Notes: generated by a model not told the origin, from the letters alone. A DNA stretch of 64,000 nucleotides from Pseudovibrio ascidiaceicola (GCF_900114245.1 NZ_FOSK01000003.1:1-64000), one strand, 5' to 3'; positions 18,976 to 28,319 are shown, counted from the stretch's first letter. Program-made: numbers and translations.

Positions 18976-19398
18976 ATGATCACGTTCAGCACCGATATCT
19001 CCAAAATTGAAAAGGAACGTGTCTACCGGTTCCTCTCTGAGGTATCCGGGCGCTTGGAAGGACTACCACCACAAGCACTCGAAACTGTTCTGAACAATTC
19101 CATCTGTTTTGGCGCTTACTTGCCCAGTGGAGAACAGGTCGCCTTTGCTCGCGTGATCACAGATAAACTCACGTTTGCCTATTTGTGCGACCTATTCGTT
19201 TTTGAAGAACATCGCGGCAAAGGACTATCCAAGCAACTGCTGGAGGAAGTTCTTTCACATCCAGACGTCAAAGAGGTCCAAAGTATCGGCCTTGCAACGC
19301 CCGATGCTCACGACCTGTACAGCCAATACGGCTTTATCCGAGTGGATCCTTCAGAACGGCTCATGGTGCGCTTCAACAAACGCAAACCCTCAACGTAA
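18976..19398 (+). CDS. GNAT family N-acetyltransferase, copy 2
   Basis: The 140-residue GNAT protein is a clear paralogue of the preceding acetyltransferase. The acetyl-CoA loop is EEHRGKGLSKQLLEE, and ATPDAHDLYSQYGF follows. AGAGG lies a few bases before the ATG. The 182-base gap from copy 1 suggests separate or weakly linked expression. The two GNAT and two MFS copies imply an old local duplication with divergence. Confidence 0.88.
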   Translation: MITFSTDISKIEKERVYRFLSEVSGRLEGLPPQALETVLNNSICFGAYLPSGEQVAFARVITDKLTFAYLCDLFVFEEHRGKGLSKQLLEEVLSHPDVKEVQSIGLATPDAHDLYSQYGFIRVDPSERLMVRFNKRKPST

Positions 19399-19524
19399 TA
19401 ACCCGTGGTTGCAGCGTCTCATTAGGCCTTCAGCAACCAAAAACCTCATTTCAAACAGTGGTTGAGCTGAGGCTTTAACCGCACGTCTATAAGGAGAAGG
19501 GCAACTCTACTCTGGAGGTCGGGA

Positions 19525-21570
19525 ATGACGCTCAATAAAACCAAGAAATCCCTTGCCCGCCAAATCCTGTGCACCACTGTCGGCGTAAGCATCGCATGGT
19601 CTGTGTCGCTCACCGCGACCACGGCAGAGACCATCACTAAACCGGCGACACGCTTCACCGGAGATCTTTACGAAAACATCCTGAAGCAGCTGCATTTTTC
19701 CGATGAGCAAGACTTCAAGGATGCGCAGGCAGGTTACCTCGCTCCGCTCCCGGATGGCGGTGTGGTTAAAAATGCCAAGGGAGATATCGTCTACGACCTC
19801 TCCAAGTTTGATTTCATCATGCAAGGCTCCATTGCCCCGGAGACCGTCAACCCTAGCCTCTGGCGCCAATCCCAACTCATTCTGCTGAGCGGCTTCTTTC
19901 AGGTCTCCGAACGTATCTTCCAGGTGCGCGCGGCGGACCTTTCCAACATCACCTTCATTGAGGGCGACGAAGGCATCATCATTGTCGACCCGTTGATCTC
20001 AGAGGAAACCGCCCGCTATGCACTGGAGCTTTATTACGCCCAGCGCGGCAAAAAGCCGGTCAAAGCCATCATCTATACTCATAGCCATGTGGACCACTTC
20101 GGCGGTGTGCGCGGTGTGGTGGATGAAGCTGATGTCGCCAGCGGTAAGGTCAAAATCTATGCCCCTGAAGGCTTCATGGAGCATGCCGTCTCAGAAAACG
20201 TAATGGCTGGCAACGCCATGAGCAGACGCGCCTCTTACATGTACGGCAACCTGCTGCCGCACTCTCCGGAGGGACAGGTCGGCGCGGGCCTCGGCCCAAC
20301 AACATCAAGCGGCACAGTCACACTCATTCCGCCAACTGATATCATCAAGGACAACGGCGAAACCCATAAGATCGACGGCCTGACCTTCGACTTCTGGATG
20401 GCACAGGATTCAGAGGCTCCTTCAGAGTTCTTCTTCTATATTCAAGAGTTCAAAGCCCTCTGCACCGCAGAAGATGCCACTCACACAATGCACAACACAT
20501 ACTCATTGCGCGGTGCGAAACTCAGGGATCCACTGGGTTGGTCCAAATACATCAACGAGGCCATCTACAAATACGGCAAGGACGTTGAAACCCTTTTTGC
20601 CCCGCACCACTGGCATCTGTCTGGCAATGACGTCATCCTGAAACACCTGCGCAACCAGCGTGACCTTTATCGCTACATCAACGATCAGCCGCTGCGCCTC
20701 GCCAACCATGGCTTCCGCATGACTGAGATTGCAGAAATGCTGGAAGTGCCGGAAACATTGCAAAACGACTGGAGCACCCGCGGATATTACGGCTCATTCA
20801 ACCACAACGTAAAATCCACTTACGTTCGGTATCTGGGCTGGTTCAATGGCAACCCCGCCACACTGCACAAATACCCAGAGCGCCTCTCCGGCCCCAAATA
20901 CGTCGAGTTCATGGGCGGCCCGGTGATCCTTCTGCAAAAAGCGCAGGAATCCTTTGACAATGGTGACTATCGTTGGGTGGCAGAAGTGCTCAACCATCTG
21001 GTCTTTGCACAGCCAGATAACAAGGATGCAGCACAGTTGCAGGCGGATGCTTTAGAGCAACTCGGCTATCAGGCAGAATCCGGTCCATGGCGCAACTTCT
21101 ACCTCTCCGGCGCTAAAGAGCTACGCTCTGGCATTCAGGAATTACCTGCCGTTGATACGGCCAGCCCAGACATCATCCGCTCCATGGATGTAGATTTGCT
21201 CTTTGATTACGCAGCCATGCGTTTGAACAACACAAAGGCGGGCGACCAGCAAATCAAGCTGAACTGGGTCTTCCCTGATACGGACCAAAAATATGCAATG
21301 GAACTGCAAAACGCAGCCCTCAGCCATATTGAAGGTTATCAGCTGGATGATGCAGATGCGACGGTGACATTGGACCGAAGCACACTCGACAACATTATGC
21401 TGGGCATGGAAACGTTTGATGAGGCCATCAAATCCGGCATGATCACAGTGGATGGCGAAGCCTCTAAGCTGACTGATCTGCTCGCAATGCTGGACAGCTT
21501 TGATTTCTGGTTCAACATCGTACGCCCCGTTCCACTGGACAAGGCCAACCAGAGTACGCCAAGCAAATAG
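19525..21570 (+). CDS. Alkyl sulfatase (SdsA1/BDS1-type metallo-beta-lactamase fold)
   Basis: The 681-residue protein hydrolyses primary alkyl sulfates such as dodecyl sulfate in characterised relatives, releasing sulfate and alcohol. An N-terminal signal segment (about residues 10-34) suggests export. The metallo-beta-lactamase zinc motif THSHVDH is at residues 185-191. The second metal cluster AEDATHTMHN is near 315-324, followed by SLRGAKLRDPLGW. The C-terminal third holds the dimerisation and SCP2-like lipid-binding domains of the family. The full family length is present. It stands alone between the GNAT gene and a convergent Sel1 gene. A role in using sulfated detergents or algal sulfate esters as a sulfur or carbon source is a family-level inference. 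Confidence 0.92.
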   Translation: MTLNKTKKSLARQILCTTVGVSIAWSVSLTATTAETITKPATRFTGDLYENILKQLHFSDEQDFKDAQAGYLAPLPDGGVVKNAKGDIVYDLSKFDFIMQGSIAPETVNPSLWRQSQLILLSGFFQVSERIFQVRAADLSNITFIEGDEGIIIVDPLISEETARYALELYYAQRGKKPVKAIIYTHSHVDHFGGVRGVVDEADVASGKVKIYAPEGFMEHAVSENVMAGNAMSRRASYMYGNLLPHSPEGQVGAGLGPTTSSGTVTLIPPTDIIKDNGETHKIDGLTFDFWMAQDSEAPSEFFFYIQEFKALCTAEDATHTMHNTYSLRGAKLRDPLGWSKYINEAIYKYGKDVETLFAPHHWHLSGNDVILKHLRNQRDLYRYINDQPLRLANHGFRMTEIAEMLEVPETLQNDWSTRGYYGSFNHNVKSTYVRYLGWFNGNPATLHKYPERLSGPKYVEFMGGPVILLQKAQESFDNGDYRWVAEVLNHLVFAQPDNKDAAQLQADALEQLGYQAESGPWRNFYLSGAKELRSGIQELPAVDTASPDIIRSMDVDLLFDYAAMRLNNTKAGDQQIKLNWVFPDTDQKYAMELQNAALSHIEGYQLDDADATVTLDRSTLDNIMLGMETFDEAIKSGMITVDGEASKLTDLLAMLDSFDFWFNIVRPVPLDKANQSTPSK

Positions 21571-21590
21571 CATGCTTGCACCAATACCTA

Positions 21591-21617
21591 AAAGAGCCGG
21601 CGCAAAACCGGCTCTTT
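21591..21617. terminator. Bidirectional terminator between alkylsulfatase and Sel1 genes
   Basis: aaagagccgg (21591-21600) pairs with ccggctcttt (21607-21616) and is followed by T residues. It lies between convergent genes, and the opposite strand also ends in an A-to-T tract. Confidence 0.75.
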
Positions 21618-21623
21618 TTGCAT

Positions 21624-23102
21624 TTAATTGTTGCTCTGAGTTCTCAGGCGCCATTCAAGCTGACGCAATGCACTCTCTGCTTCGGGATACCCCTGCTCAG
21701 CAGCCATCTTGTAGAAATCACGAGCCTTTACAAGATTACGGCCCAGACATCGCCCGCTTTCATGACAATACCCAAGCAGATAGAACGCTTCTGGCACCCC
21801 TTTGGACGCAGCAAGCAGAAACATCCGCGCAGCTTCACCGGGGTTAGGCTCTTCATTGAAGCCCTGCAAATAAACTTTACCCAGCAGCACGTCCCCTACA
21901 GGCTCCCCTCGTTCAGAGGCCTGCTGAAACAACTTCTTCGCCAAGTCGACATCCTGCCGCACACCGCGCCCGTTCAGATACAGCAGCCCCGCATTGGTCA
22001 GGGCAAACGGAAAACGAGCTGATGAAGCCGTATAGAACTCCAACGCCAACTCATAGGACTGCGGCACCCCCCGCCCATTTTCATAAAGCACACCCAGATC
22101 ATTCAGGGCCTGCGCATTGCCTTGCTTGGCTGCAGTCTTGTAAAGCCGGATCGCCTTTTGCAGGTTTGGTTCTGTCCCCTGCCCCAGCAGATAAAACCGC
22201 CCCAGTGCAAACTGCGATCGCGCCAACCCACGCCGTGCAGCACGCTCGTAATGAAAGAAGGCCAGCTCAAGATCTCGCTTGACCCCGACACCGTCTTCAT
22301 AAAGCGTGCCAAGATAATGGTTGCCCAGCAAATGTCCCTCACCAGCTGCAACACGGTAATGCCGAATTGCAGCAGCAAGGTCCGCCTCGCCGCCATCCCC
22401 ATTCTCCAGCAGCTCACCAAGTGGCACATGCGCATCTATAGAGCCCAGGGAAATAGCTTTGCGATAAAGCACACGAGAACGCGAGGTATCCCGCTCAACG
22501 CCAACGCCATCACGATACAGGCCAGCAAGGTTTTCAATGCCCTGCATCAACCCCGCCATGGCAGCGCCTTTCACCCAATAAAAGGCCAGCTTCGGATTCC
22601 GCGCCACACCAATGCCATGCAGATAAAGAAGGCCAAGGTTGTTCTGCGCCCAGGCATCGCCCCAATCTGCAGCAATCTGATAAAGCTCGCGGGCTTTCTC
22701 CGCATCAGGCGCACCATGCTTGCCCTGCCGATAGATTTCACCCAGATTGTTATAGGCCGCCGCAAGCCCCATCTCGCCGGCTTTTTCATAAAGCTCCATA
22801 GCCGCGGGCAAATCACGCGGCACGCCATGCCCCATTTCATGCGCCACAGCCAGCCCGAAAACAGCCTCTGCATTGCCAGCGAGCGCCTCTGCATTCAAAG
22901 AGGAGATCAGCGCACTCTTGGACATTTCCGCGCGTGTGGAACGATGGATCTTCCCTGCCCGGTTATGAAGAAGCGTCAGCCCGCCAACACCCTTGGTCAG
23001 CAGCAGTTCCTTCTCACTCCCACTTGCCTGCCAACTCACAGCATAGGCAGGCAGGCCATAGGCAACCGCGAGCAAGCAAAGGAGTGACAATAAAATGCGC
23101 AT
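21624..23102 (-). CDS. Secreted Sel1-repeat (TPR-like) protein
   Basis: The 492-residue product starts with a signal peptide (MRILLSLLCLLAVAYGLPAYA). It then carries about ten Sel1-type repeats of 36 residues, recognisable by YNNLGEIYRQGKHGAPDAEKA, NNLGLLYLHGIGVARNPKLA and ALNDLGVLYENGRGVPQSYELA. Such repeats form a helical solenoid for protein interaction. Bacterial relatives include regulators of envelope stress, exopolysaccharide and host interaction. The ATG at 23102 is chosen because GAGAAGG lies five bases upstream and the signal peptide begins there. No partner gene is obvious in the neighbourhood. Confidence 0.85.
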   Translation of the reverse strand: MRILLSLLCLLAVAYGLPAYAVSWQASGSEKELLLTKGVGGLTLLHNRAGKIHRSTRAEMSKSALISSLNAEALAGNAEAVFGLAVAHEMGHGVPRDLPAAMELYEKAGEMGLAAAYNNLGEIYRQGKHGAPDAEKARELYQIAADWGDAWAQNNLGLLYLHGIGVARNPKLAFYWVKGAAMAGLMQGIENLAGLYRDGVGVERDTSRSRVLYRKAISLGSIDAHVPLGELLENGDGGEADLAAAIRHYRVAAGEGHLLGNHYLGTLYEDGVGVKRDLELAFFHYERAARRGLARSQFALGRFYLLGQGTEPNLQKAIRLYKTAAKQGNAQALNDLGVLYENGRGVPQSYELALEFYTASSARFPFALTNAGLLYLNGRGVRQDVDLAKKLFQQASERGEPVGDVLLGKVYLQGFNEEPNPGEAARMFLLAASKGVPEAFYLLGYCHESGRCLGRNLVKARDFYKMAAEQGYPEAESALRQLEWRLRTQSNN

Positions 23103-23403
23103 GAGTACCTTCTCAACTGTGAATGTCACGGGTCAGAAAGAGCGCCATGCGAATGGGCAAACAGGCCATGTTTGCCCGGAAAGCTCTTGTCAGCCTACGA
23201 ACCTCATGCAAATAGTTAATCTCTAATCTTTTCGGGTTGGATATCCTTCAAATCACATTGGTCACTTGAAACCATTTCCTCTTTTGGGCCACTATTGGCT
23301 GGTTGTTTCAACTAGACCGAAAAGAAGACTGGCAAATCTTTGGCCTCGACTTTCTCGGGCTTAAGCACAAAAGGTGCTGGTTGAATTTGGAGAATTAACA
23401 AGA

Positions 23404-24558
23404 ATGCATTGCCAGATGCGGCTTGCCGCAAAAAGCCAAGCCATTGCCCTTACAGATATTATGCACGCTGCCAAAGGCCACTGGGGGTATGACCCGCAGG
23501 ACATGCAGCAGTTTTGCGAGCACTGGAAGATCACCCCGGAAATGATCGAGGCAGATCCGATCCTTGTCATCACCGAGAAGGAAAAGCCGCTCGGCTTTGC
23601 ACGGATCACTAAGGAAAGCACTGAGACCGCAGTATTGGATTGTCTGTTTGTGTTGCCCGAGGCACACGGCAAAGGCTATGGGGCCTGGTTGCTGGAAGGC
23701 GCTGAAGAAGCCGCCAAACGCATGCAATGCACCACAATGCGCCTTGAGTCAGATGCAAACGCAGCCCCTTTTTATCAGCGCCACGGCTATCACAGCACAA
23801 GCAACAGACCCAGTGCCTTCAAAGATGCCGGCCCGATTGAGCACATGCAAAAAGATCTCACCCCACAAATCCACGAGATCGCTGATATTAACCTGAACCT
23901 CAGCGCCTCAGATACTTGGGATTTCGCCACCAATAATCATGAGGCAATCAAGGAAAACTGGCAAACATTGATTTCCGATAACCCGGATCTCTGGGATGGT
24001 AAGGTTCTATCATTGTACCAATACTCCTTAAGCCAGAAACAGTTTTCTGGTGATTTGGTTGAAATCAACTATTCCGAGTTCCTCGCATGGCGCGACTGGG
24101 GCTTCCCTGACAGAGGCGCTAAAAACCTGTTTGGCTGCGCAGTCCTCCGCTCTAGTCAGGGTCATCTCGTTTTTGGCAAAATGGCAGGCAACACGGCAAC
24201 CGCAGGTCAGGTCTACCCACCCGGCGGCAATCTTGACCTCAACGATATCACTCCTACCGGCGAGGTGGATATCTTTGGGTCCATCGCTCGCGAGTTGGAA
24301 GAAGAAACAGGCTTCACGCTGGATCAGGGTGAGCTGGGGGACGTCTTCGCAGTGGAAGACGGACCACGCCTCGCAATCGCGCGTATTTTAACATTGCAAC
24401 TCACCTCAGACGAAATCCTTTCAAAAATTGCACATTTCAACGCAAACCAGGAAAAACCTGAGTTGGAAGAAGCAGTTATCGTGAAATCCCTTGCCGACCT
24501 GAAGGAATACAGCGTCCCCCCATATGCCTTGGCGCTCACCGCACATCTGTTAAATTAA
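23404..24558 (+). CDS. GNAT acetyltransferase-Nudix hydrolase fusion
   Basis: The 384-residue protein joins two enzymes. Residues 1-150 form a GNAT domain with acetyl-CoA loop PEAHGKGYGAWLL and the ending FYQRHGYH. Residues 170-384 form a Nudix-like domain with RELEEETGF (the core REUxEExGU) near 296-304. The upstream glycine-glutamate part of the Nudix box is one residue out of register (GEVDIFGSIARE). The linker has alternating charged segments. It may acetylate and hydrolyse related nucleotide-linked metabolites, but this is a guess. The ATG at 23404 is favoured over a GTG at 23374. The next gene, PhzF-like, is 138 bases downstream in the same direction. Confidence 0.78.
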   Translation: MHCQMRLAAKSQAIALTDIMHAAKGHWGYDPQDMQQFCEHWKITPEMIEADPILVITEKEKPLGFARITKESTETAVLDCLFVLPEAHGKGYGAWLLEGAEEAAKRMQCTTMRLESDANAAPFYQRHGYHSTSNRPSAFKDAGPIEHMQKDLTPQIHEIADINLNLSASDTWDFATNNHEAIKENWQTLISDNPDLWDGKVLSLYQYSLSQKQFSGDLVEINYSEFLAWRDWGFPDRGAKNLFGCAVLRSSQGHLVFGKMAGNTATAGQVYPPGGNLDLNDITPTGEVDIFGSIARELEEETGFTLDQGELGDVFAVEDGPRLAIARILTLQLTSDEILSKIAHFNANQEKPELEEAVIVKSLADLKEYSVPPYALALTAHLLN

Positions 24559-24696
24559 CGAGCTATATTCATTTGCAGACTTGTATTTAGCGCCAAAACA
24601 ATCTTGAGTGGCGCTCAAGCAAACATTTTTCGCAAGTTGCGCTTGTGACGCAAGACCACAAGCGCAGCGCCCAACTGAGATAATTGGACTTCAAAA

Positions 24697-25611
24697 ATGG
24701 CCAGACCTTATGCCCTGCTAGACGTTTTCACTGATAAGGCGCTGGCAGGTAATCCGCTTGCAGTTGTATTGGATGCAAAGGGATTGTCAGACGCTCAGAT
24801 GCAGCAGATCGCCTGTGAGTTTAACCTCTCCGAAACTGTCTTCGTTCTGCCACCAGACAATATCGCTCACAACGCTTCGATCCGCATCTTCACTCCGTCC
24901 ATGGAACTGCCATTTGCAGGCCATCCAACCGTAGGCACTGCCGTGTTGATGGCCGAAAACCGCTTCGGCGCACCGGATAACGATATGGATGCACTGGTGC
25001 TGCTAGAGGAAAAAGTCGGACTGGTACGCTGTGCAGTCGCCTTGCAAAAAGACAAGGCCACCTCTGCCGAGTTTGATGTTCCAAGACTGCCAAAGCCAGC
25101 CCAGAAGCTCGGCGAAAAAGATGTGATTGCTGCAGCACTGTCTCTGGAACCAAATGAAATCACATTCGAAAACCACAAGCCGAAAGCCTGGGAAGCAGGT
25201 TTGCCATTTGCATTTGTTCCAGTTGCAGATATGGACGCGATCAACCGTATCCAGCCAGTTCATAAATACTGGGAAGAGGCATTCGGCACCATCGACCACA
25301 ACAATGCCTTTGCGTACTGCCGCCAGACCATCCACGTAGACAGCGCATTCCACGCGCGCATGGTCTATCTGGAAAACGGCTTGCCACGCGAAGATGCTGC
25401 AACAGGGTCAGCAGTCGCCGCCTTTGCCGGGTCCATCGCAGAATTCGACCAGCCACTGGACGGCACACACAAGTACCTCATTGAGCAAGGCTTCAAGATG
25501 GGCCGCCCCTCCTCCATCTCACTGGAAATGGAAATGCGGTCTGGCGCCATTCACGCTCACCGCATAGGTGGGCAGGCAGTTATCCTCGCCCGAGGCGAAC
25601 TGCTCCTTTGA
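24697..25611 (+). CDS. PhzF family isomerase-like protein
   Basis: The 304-residue protein has the two-lobed diaminopimelate-epimerase-like fold of the PhzF family. Signatures are the start LLDVFTDKALAGNPLAVVLDA, the catalytic glutamate segment EFNLSETVFVLPP, the IRIFTPSMELPFAGHPTVGTA block and the second-lobe GSAVAAFAG. No phenazine genes are nearby, so this is the widespread stand-alone form whose substrate is unknown. Its neighbour upstream is the GNAT-Nudix fusion. A GC-rich inverted repeat follows the stop near 25623-25645 but lacks a T-run. Confidence 0.9.
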   Translation: MARPYALLDVFTDKALAGNPLAVVLDAKGLSDAQMQQIACEFNLSETVFVLPPDNIAHNASIRIFTPSMELPFAGHPTVGTAVLMAENRFGAPDNDMDALVLLEEKVGLVRCAVALQKDKATSAEFDVPRLPKPAQKLGEKDVIAAALSLEPNEITFENHKPKAWEAGLPFAFVPVADMDAINRIQPVHKYWEEAFGTIDHNNAFAYCRQTIHVDSAFHARMVYLENGLPREDAATGSAVAAFAGSIAEFDQPLDGTHKYLIEQGFKMGRPSSISLEMEMRSGAIHAHRIGGQAVILARGELLL

Positions 25612-25960
25612 TCGATAACACTGGAGGAGAGCTCTCCGCCTCCTCCGCATCTCCCGCATATTGGGACTGCTCTGTGAGCCAATTGAGATTATCTCAGCGT
25701 GAGCTGCATATACTTTTGAGTAATCAGAGCCCTGTCTTTGAGTAAAATTCTTGCGTTTAACCCTCATATCCGCTAGGAAAATTACAGATTAGGCAAAAAC
25801 GAGACTTACTCGGTAACGCTACAAGAAGATTTGGCTTGTAATTTCAAACAGGTATCTGACACGTAAGTAGTTGGAAAACTTTGATTCCAAGCCATAGCGA
25901 CGAAAAGGCAGCTGACAGATAATGATCGCGAACCGCGACAATCTGAATGAAAACAGCACC
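25612..25960. other. Upstream region of the leu leader
   Basis: This AT-rich stretch contains a small palindrome TGAGA-TTA-TCTCA at 25684-25696 and presumably the leuA promoter. I do not see a convincing gene or a clear -35/-10 pair. Confidence 0.35.
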
Positions 25961-26017
25961 ATGCGCCCGCATGGCGGCCTCTTCCTACGCGCGCTCCTTC
26001 TACTTAGATGCCCCTAG
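25961..26017 (+). CDS. leu leader peptide (18 aa, attenuator)
   Basis: This short frame encodes MRPHGGLFLRALLLLRCP followed by TAG. Six of its 18 codons are leucine, with four in a row (CTC CTT CTA CTT) just before the stop. It lies 127 bases upstream of leuA. This is the typical design of a leucine-responsive leader peptide, in which stalling at Leu codons changes downstream RNA pairing. There is no strong ribosome site before the ATG. Its function is inferred from codon content and position. Confidence 0.82.
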   Translation: MRPHGGLFLRALLLLRCP

Positions 26018-26099
26018 GCGTCGGCGGCCCCGTATCTGGGCGGGCACTTAGGGGATCACTCTTAAATATCTGAGAATGAAGAAAAATCCCCAGGCGCTA
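26007..26099 (+). promoter_or_regulatory. leuA attenuator region with mutually exclusive pairings
   Basis: Segment A (26011-26018, ccccTAGG) overlaps the leader stop codon and can pair with segment B (26047-26054, CTTAGGGG). B can alternatively pair through GGGGAT (26051-26056) with segment C, ATCCCC (26086-26091). C resembles A in sequence, so the two compete. A GC-rich inner hairpin lies between A and B. Unlike the ilv leader, no T-run follows either hairpin, so classical intrinsic termination is not evident. Confidence 0.55.
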
Positions 26100-26143
26100 T
26101 TCAGGACACATAAGCTGTCGGGGCAAAGTTGAAGGCATCACCA

Positions 26144-27700
26144 ATGACCGCATCCGCTAAAGACCAAGTAGTTATTTTCGACACCACCCTGCGCGACGGA
26201 GAACAATCTCCCGGCGCTTCCATGACCTTGGAAGAAAAGCTGCAAGTCGCAGAATTACTTGACACAATGGGCGTCAACATCATTGAAGCAGGCTTTCCAA
26301 TTGCTTCTCAGGGTGACTTCGAAGCGGTCAGTGAAATCGCCAAACGCTCTAAAAACTCCGTAATCGCAGGCCTGGCCCGTGCAATCCCAGCGGATATTGA
26401 CCGCGCTGGTGAAGCAATTAAGCAGGCAAATCAAGGCCGTATCCATACATTCGTCTCCACTTCTCCAATCCATCTGCAATTCCAGATGAACAAAACAGAA
26501 GAGCAGGTTCTGGAGATCATAACCAAAACGGTAACACAGGCCCGCAACTTGATCGACGACATCGAGTGGTCCGCAATGGACGCCACCCGAACTTCCATCG
26601 AGTACCTGAGCCGCTGTGTTGACGCCGCCATCAACGCCGGTGCAACAACCATCAACCTGCCAGATACCGTTGGCTACGCGACACCTGCTGAGTATCAAGC
26701 CATGTTCGAGCAGGTCATCGCGAATGTTCCGAACTCAGATAAGGCAATATTCTCAGCACATTGTCACAACGACTTGGGCTTGGCCGCTGCAAATTCTCTG
26801 GCTGGTGTCGCAGGCGGCGCACGTCAGATCGAGTGTACCATCAACGGCCTGGGCGAGCGCGCTGGCAACGCCGCGCTGGAAGAAATCGTCATGGCCCTGC
26901 GCACACGTAGCGACGTGCTGCCATATGAATGCACCATCGATCCAGCCTATCTGACCCGCGCCTCTAAGCTGGTCTCTGCAGTCTCTTCCTTCCCTGTCCA
27001 GTACAACAAAGCAATCGTCGGCAAAAACGCATTTGCCCACGAAAGTGGCATTCACCAGGACGGCATGCTGAAGCACGCAGAAACCTACGAAATCATGCGT
27101 CCGGAAGATGTTGGAGTTCGTGCAACCTCTTTGGTCATGGGCAAACACTCTGGCCGCCATGCGTTCAAAGACAAGCTGTCTGAGCTGGGTTATGAGTTGG
27201 GCGACAACGCTTTGCAGGAAGCTTTCCGTCGCTTTAAGGACTTGGCAGATCGCAAGAAAAACGTTTACGACGAAGACATTGAAGCCCTGGTCGAAGACCA
27301 GATCACAATCGAAAGCGAGAACGTCAAGGTTATCGCTCTGACAGTGATCGCTGGTACTGGTGGACCTCAGAAAGCCATCTTGACCATGGACGTCAACGGC
27401 AAGCACGAAACCCGTGAAGCCACAGGCGACGGCCCGGTTGATGCTACCTTCAACGCAATCAAGGCAATTTGGCCGCATGACGCAAACATGTCCCTCTATC
27501 AGGTACATGCAGTGACAGAAGGCACCGATGCTCAGGCTGAAGTTTCCGTTCGTCTGGAAGACAACGGCAAAATCGCAACCGGCAAAGGCGCAGACACAGA
27601 CACTCTGGTCGCTTCTGCCCGCGCCTATGTCTCTGCACTGAACAAGCTGACAATCCGTCGTCAGCGTCAGGTCAACGTCGAAGACGCGATCACCGTTTAA
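26144..27700 (+). CDS. leuA: 2-isopropylmalate synthase
   Basis: LeuA condenses acetyl-CoA with 2-oxoisovalerate, the first committed step to leucine. The 518-residue length fits the family. The TIM-barrel domain shows FDTTLRDGEQSPGASM near the N-terminus, SAHCHNDLGLAAANS (metal-binding HxH) and NGLGERAGNAALEE. The subdomain region has KAIVGKNAFAHESGIHQDGMLK. The C-terminal LeuA regulatory domain for leucine feedback begins about residue 390. The ATG at 26144 has GAAGG eight bases upstream; a TTG at 26129 is a weaker alternative. A terminator follows at 27723-27750. Regulation by the upstream leucine leader is likely. Confidence 0.97.
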   Translation: MTASAKDQVVIFDTTLRDGEQSPGASMTLEEKLQVAELLDTMGVNIIEAGFPIASQGDFEAVSEIAKRSKNSVIAGLARAIPADIDRAGEAIKQANQGRIHTFVSTSPIHLQFQMNKTEEQVLEIITKTVTQARNLIDDIEWSAMDATRTSIEYLSRCVDAAINAGATTINLPDTVGYATPAEYQAMFEQVIANVPNSDKAIFSAHCHNDLGLAAANSLAGVAGGARQIECTINGLGERAGNAALEEIVMALRTRSDVLPYECTIDPAYLTRASKLVSAVSSFPVQYNKAIVGKNAFAHESGIHQDGMLKHAETYEIMRPEDVGVRATSLVMGKHSGRHAFKDKLSELGYELGDNALQEAFRRFKDLADRKKNVYDEDIEALVEDQITIESENVKVIALTVIAGTGGPQKAILTMDVNGKHETREATGDGPVDATFNAIKAIWPHDANMSLYQVHAVTEGTDAQAEVSVRLEDNGKIATGKGADTDTLVASARAYVSALNKLTIRRQRQVNVEDAITV

Positions 27701-27722
27701 GTCATTCAATTTTCATGGAAAG

Positions 27723-27751
27723 AGCGCGGGTCGAAAGCCCGCGCTTTTTTG
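27723..27751 (+). terminator. Terminator after leuA
   Basis: agcgcggg (27723-27730) pairs with cccgcgct (27738-27745) and six T residues follow. Confidence 0.85.
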
Positions 27752-27758
27752 CATCTGC

Positions 27759-28310
27759 TCAGGCTGGAACAGCAAGCTTCTGACAGCTTGGGCTTAGCAC
27801 CTGATAAAATTCGCAGGGTAATCCGTCAACCAGACGCGTCTCACGAAACTCAAAGCCTGCGCGCTTCATGACTTTCTTGGAAGCATGATTTTCTGGATGG
27901 GCAAAGGCCAAAAGGTGCGAGTAATAGGTGTTCTCAAAGAACCATTCCACCAGCGCCTGCGCAATCTCACTACCGAAGCGTTTGTTCCAGAAGTGCTCTA
28001 ACAAAGTGTAGTCCATCTCGACTTCGGCAGTTTTCTCGTAAAGAGAGAAACCTGCACGACCAACAAACTCACCATCATGCGTCGACAGATGCCATTGACT
28101 GAAACCCATCAGCTCCTGAGTCTCAATAAAGCTTGCCAGCCGTTTTTTCACAATCGAAACATCCCAGGCCACATTGGTGGGCTGTAAGTAACGATTGACC
28201 TCTGGATTACTATGAAGACTTACAAGATCTGCCAGATCATCAGAGGTAAAGGGTCGTGCCCGCAGCCGTTTCGTTTCCAGAATTGGGAGTGTCACGCTTG
28301 CTTCCTCCAT
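27759..28310 (-). CDS. GNAT acetyltransferase, RimJ/RimL-like
   Basis: The 183-residue protein is a GNAT of the RimJ/RimL type, which acetylates N-termini or amino groups of small molecules. It shows LETKRLRARPFTSDDLADLVSLHSNPEVNRYL at the N-terminus, a WNKRFGSEIAQALVEWFF acetyl-CoA region and HPENHASKKVMKRAGF, the typical ending motif. The gene is convergent with leuA. The start is uncertain: the ATG at 28310 is chosen, but a GTG three codons upstream (28319) is possible and neither has a strong ribosome site. Confidence 0.88.
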   Translation of the reverse strand: MEEASVTLPILETKRLRARPFTSDDLADLVSLHSNPEVNRYLQPTNVAWDVSIVKKRLASFIETQELMGFSQWHLSTHDGEFVGRAGFSLYEKTAEVEMDYTLLEHFWNKRFGSEIAQALVEWFFENTYYSHLLAFAHPENHASKKVMKRAGFEFRETRLVDGLPCEFYQVLSPSCQKLAVPA

Positions 28311-28319
28311 TATAATCAC

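Noticed and set aside
26753-27709. Minus-strand open frame of 318 codons opposite leuA
   Set aside because: Shadow of leuA; no domain features.
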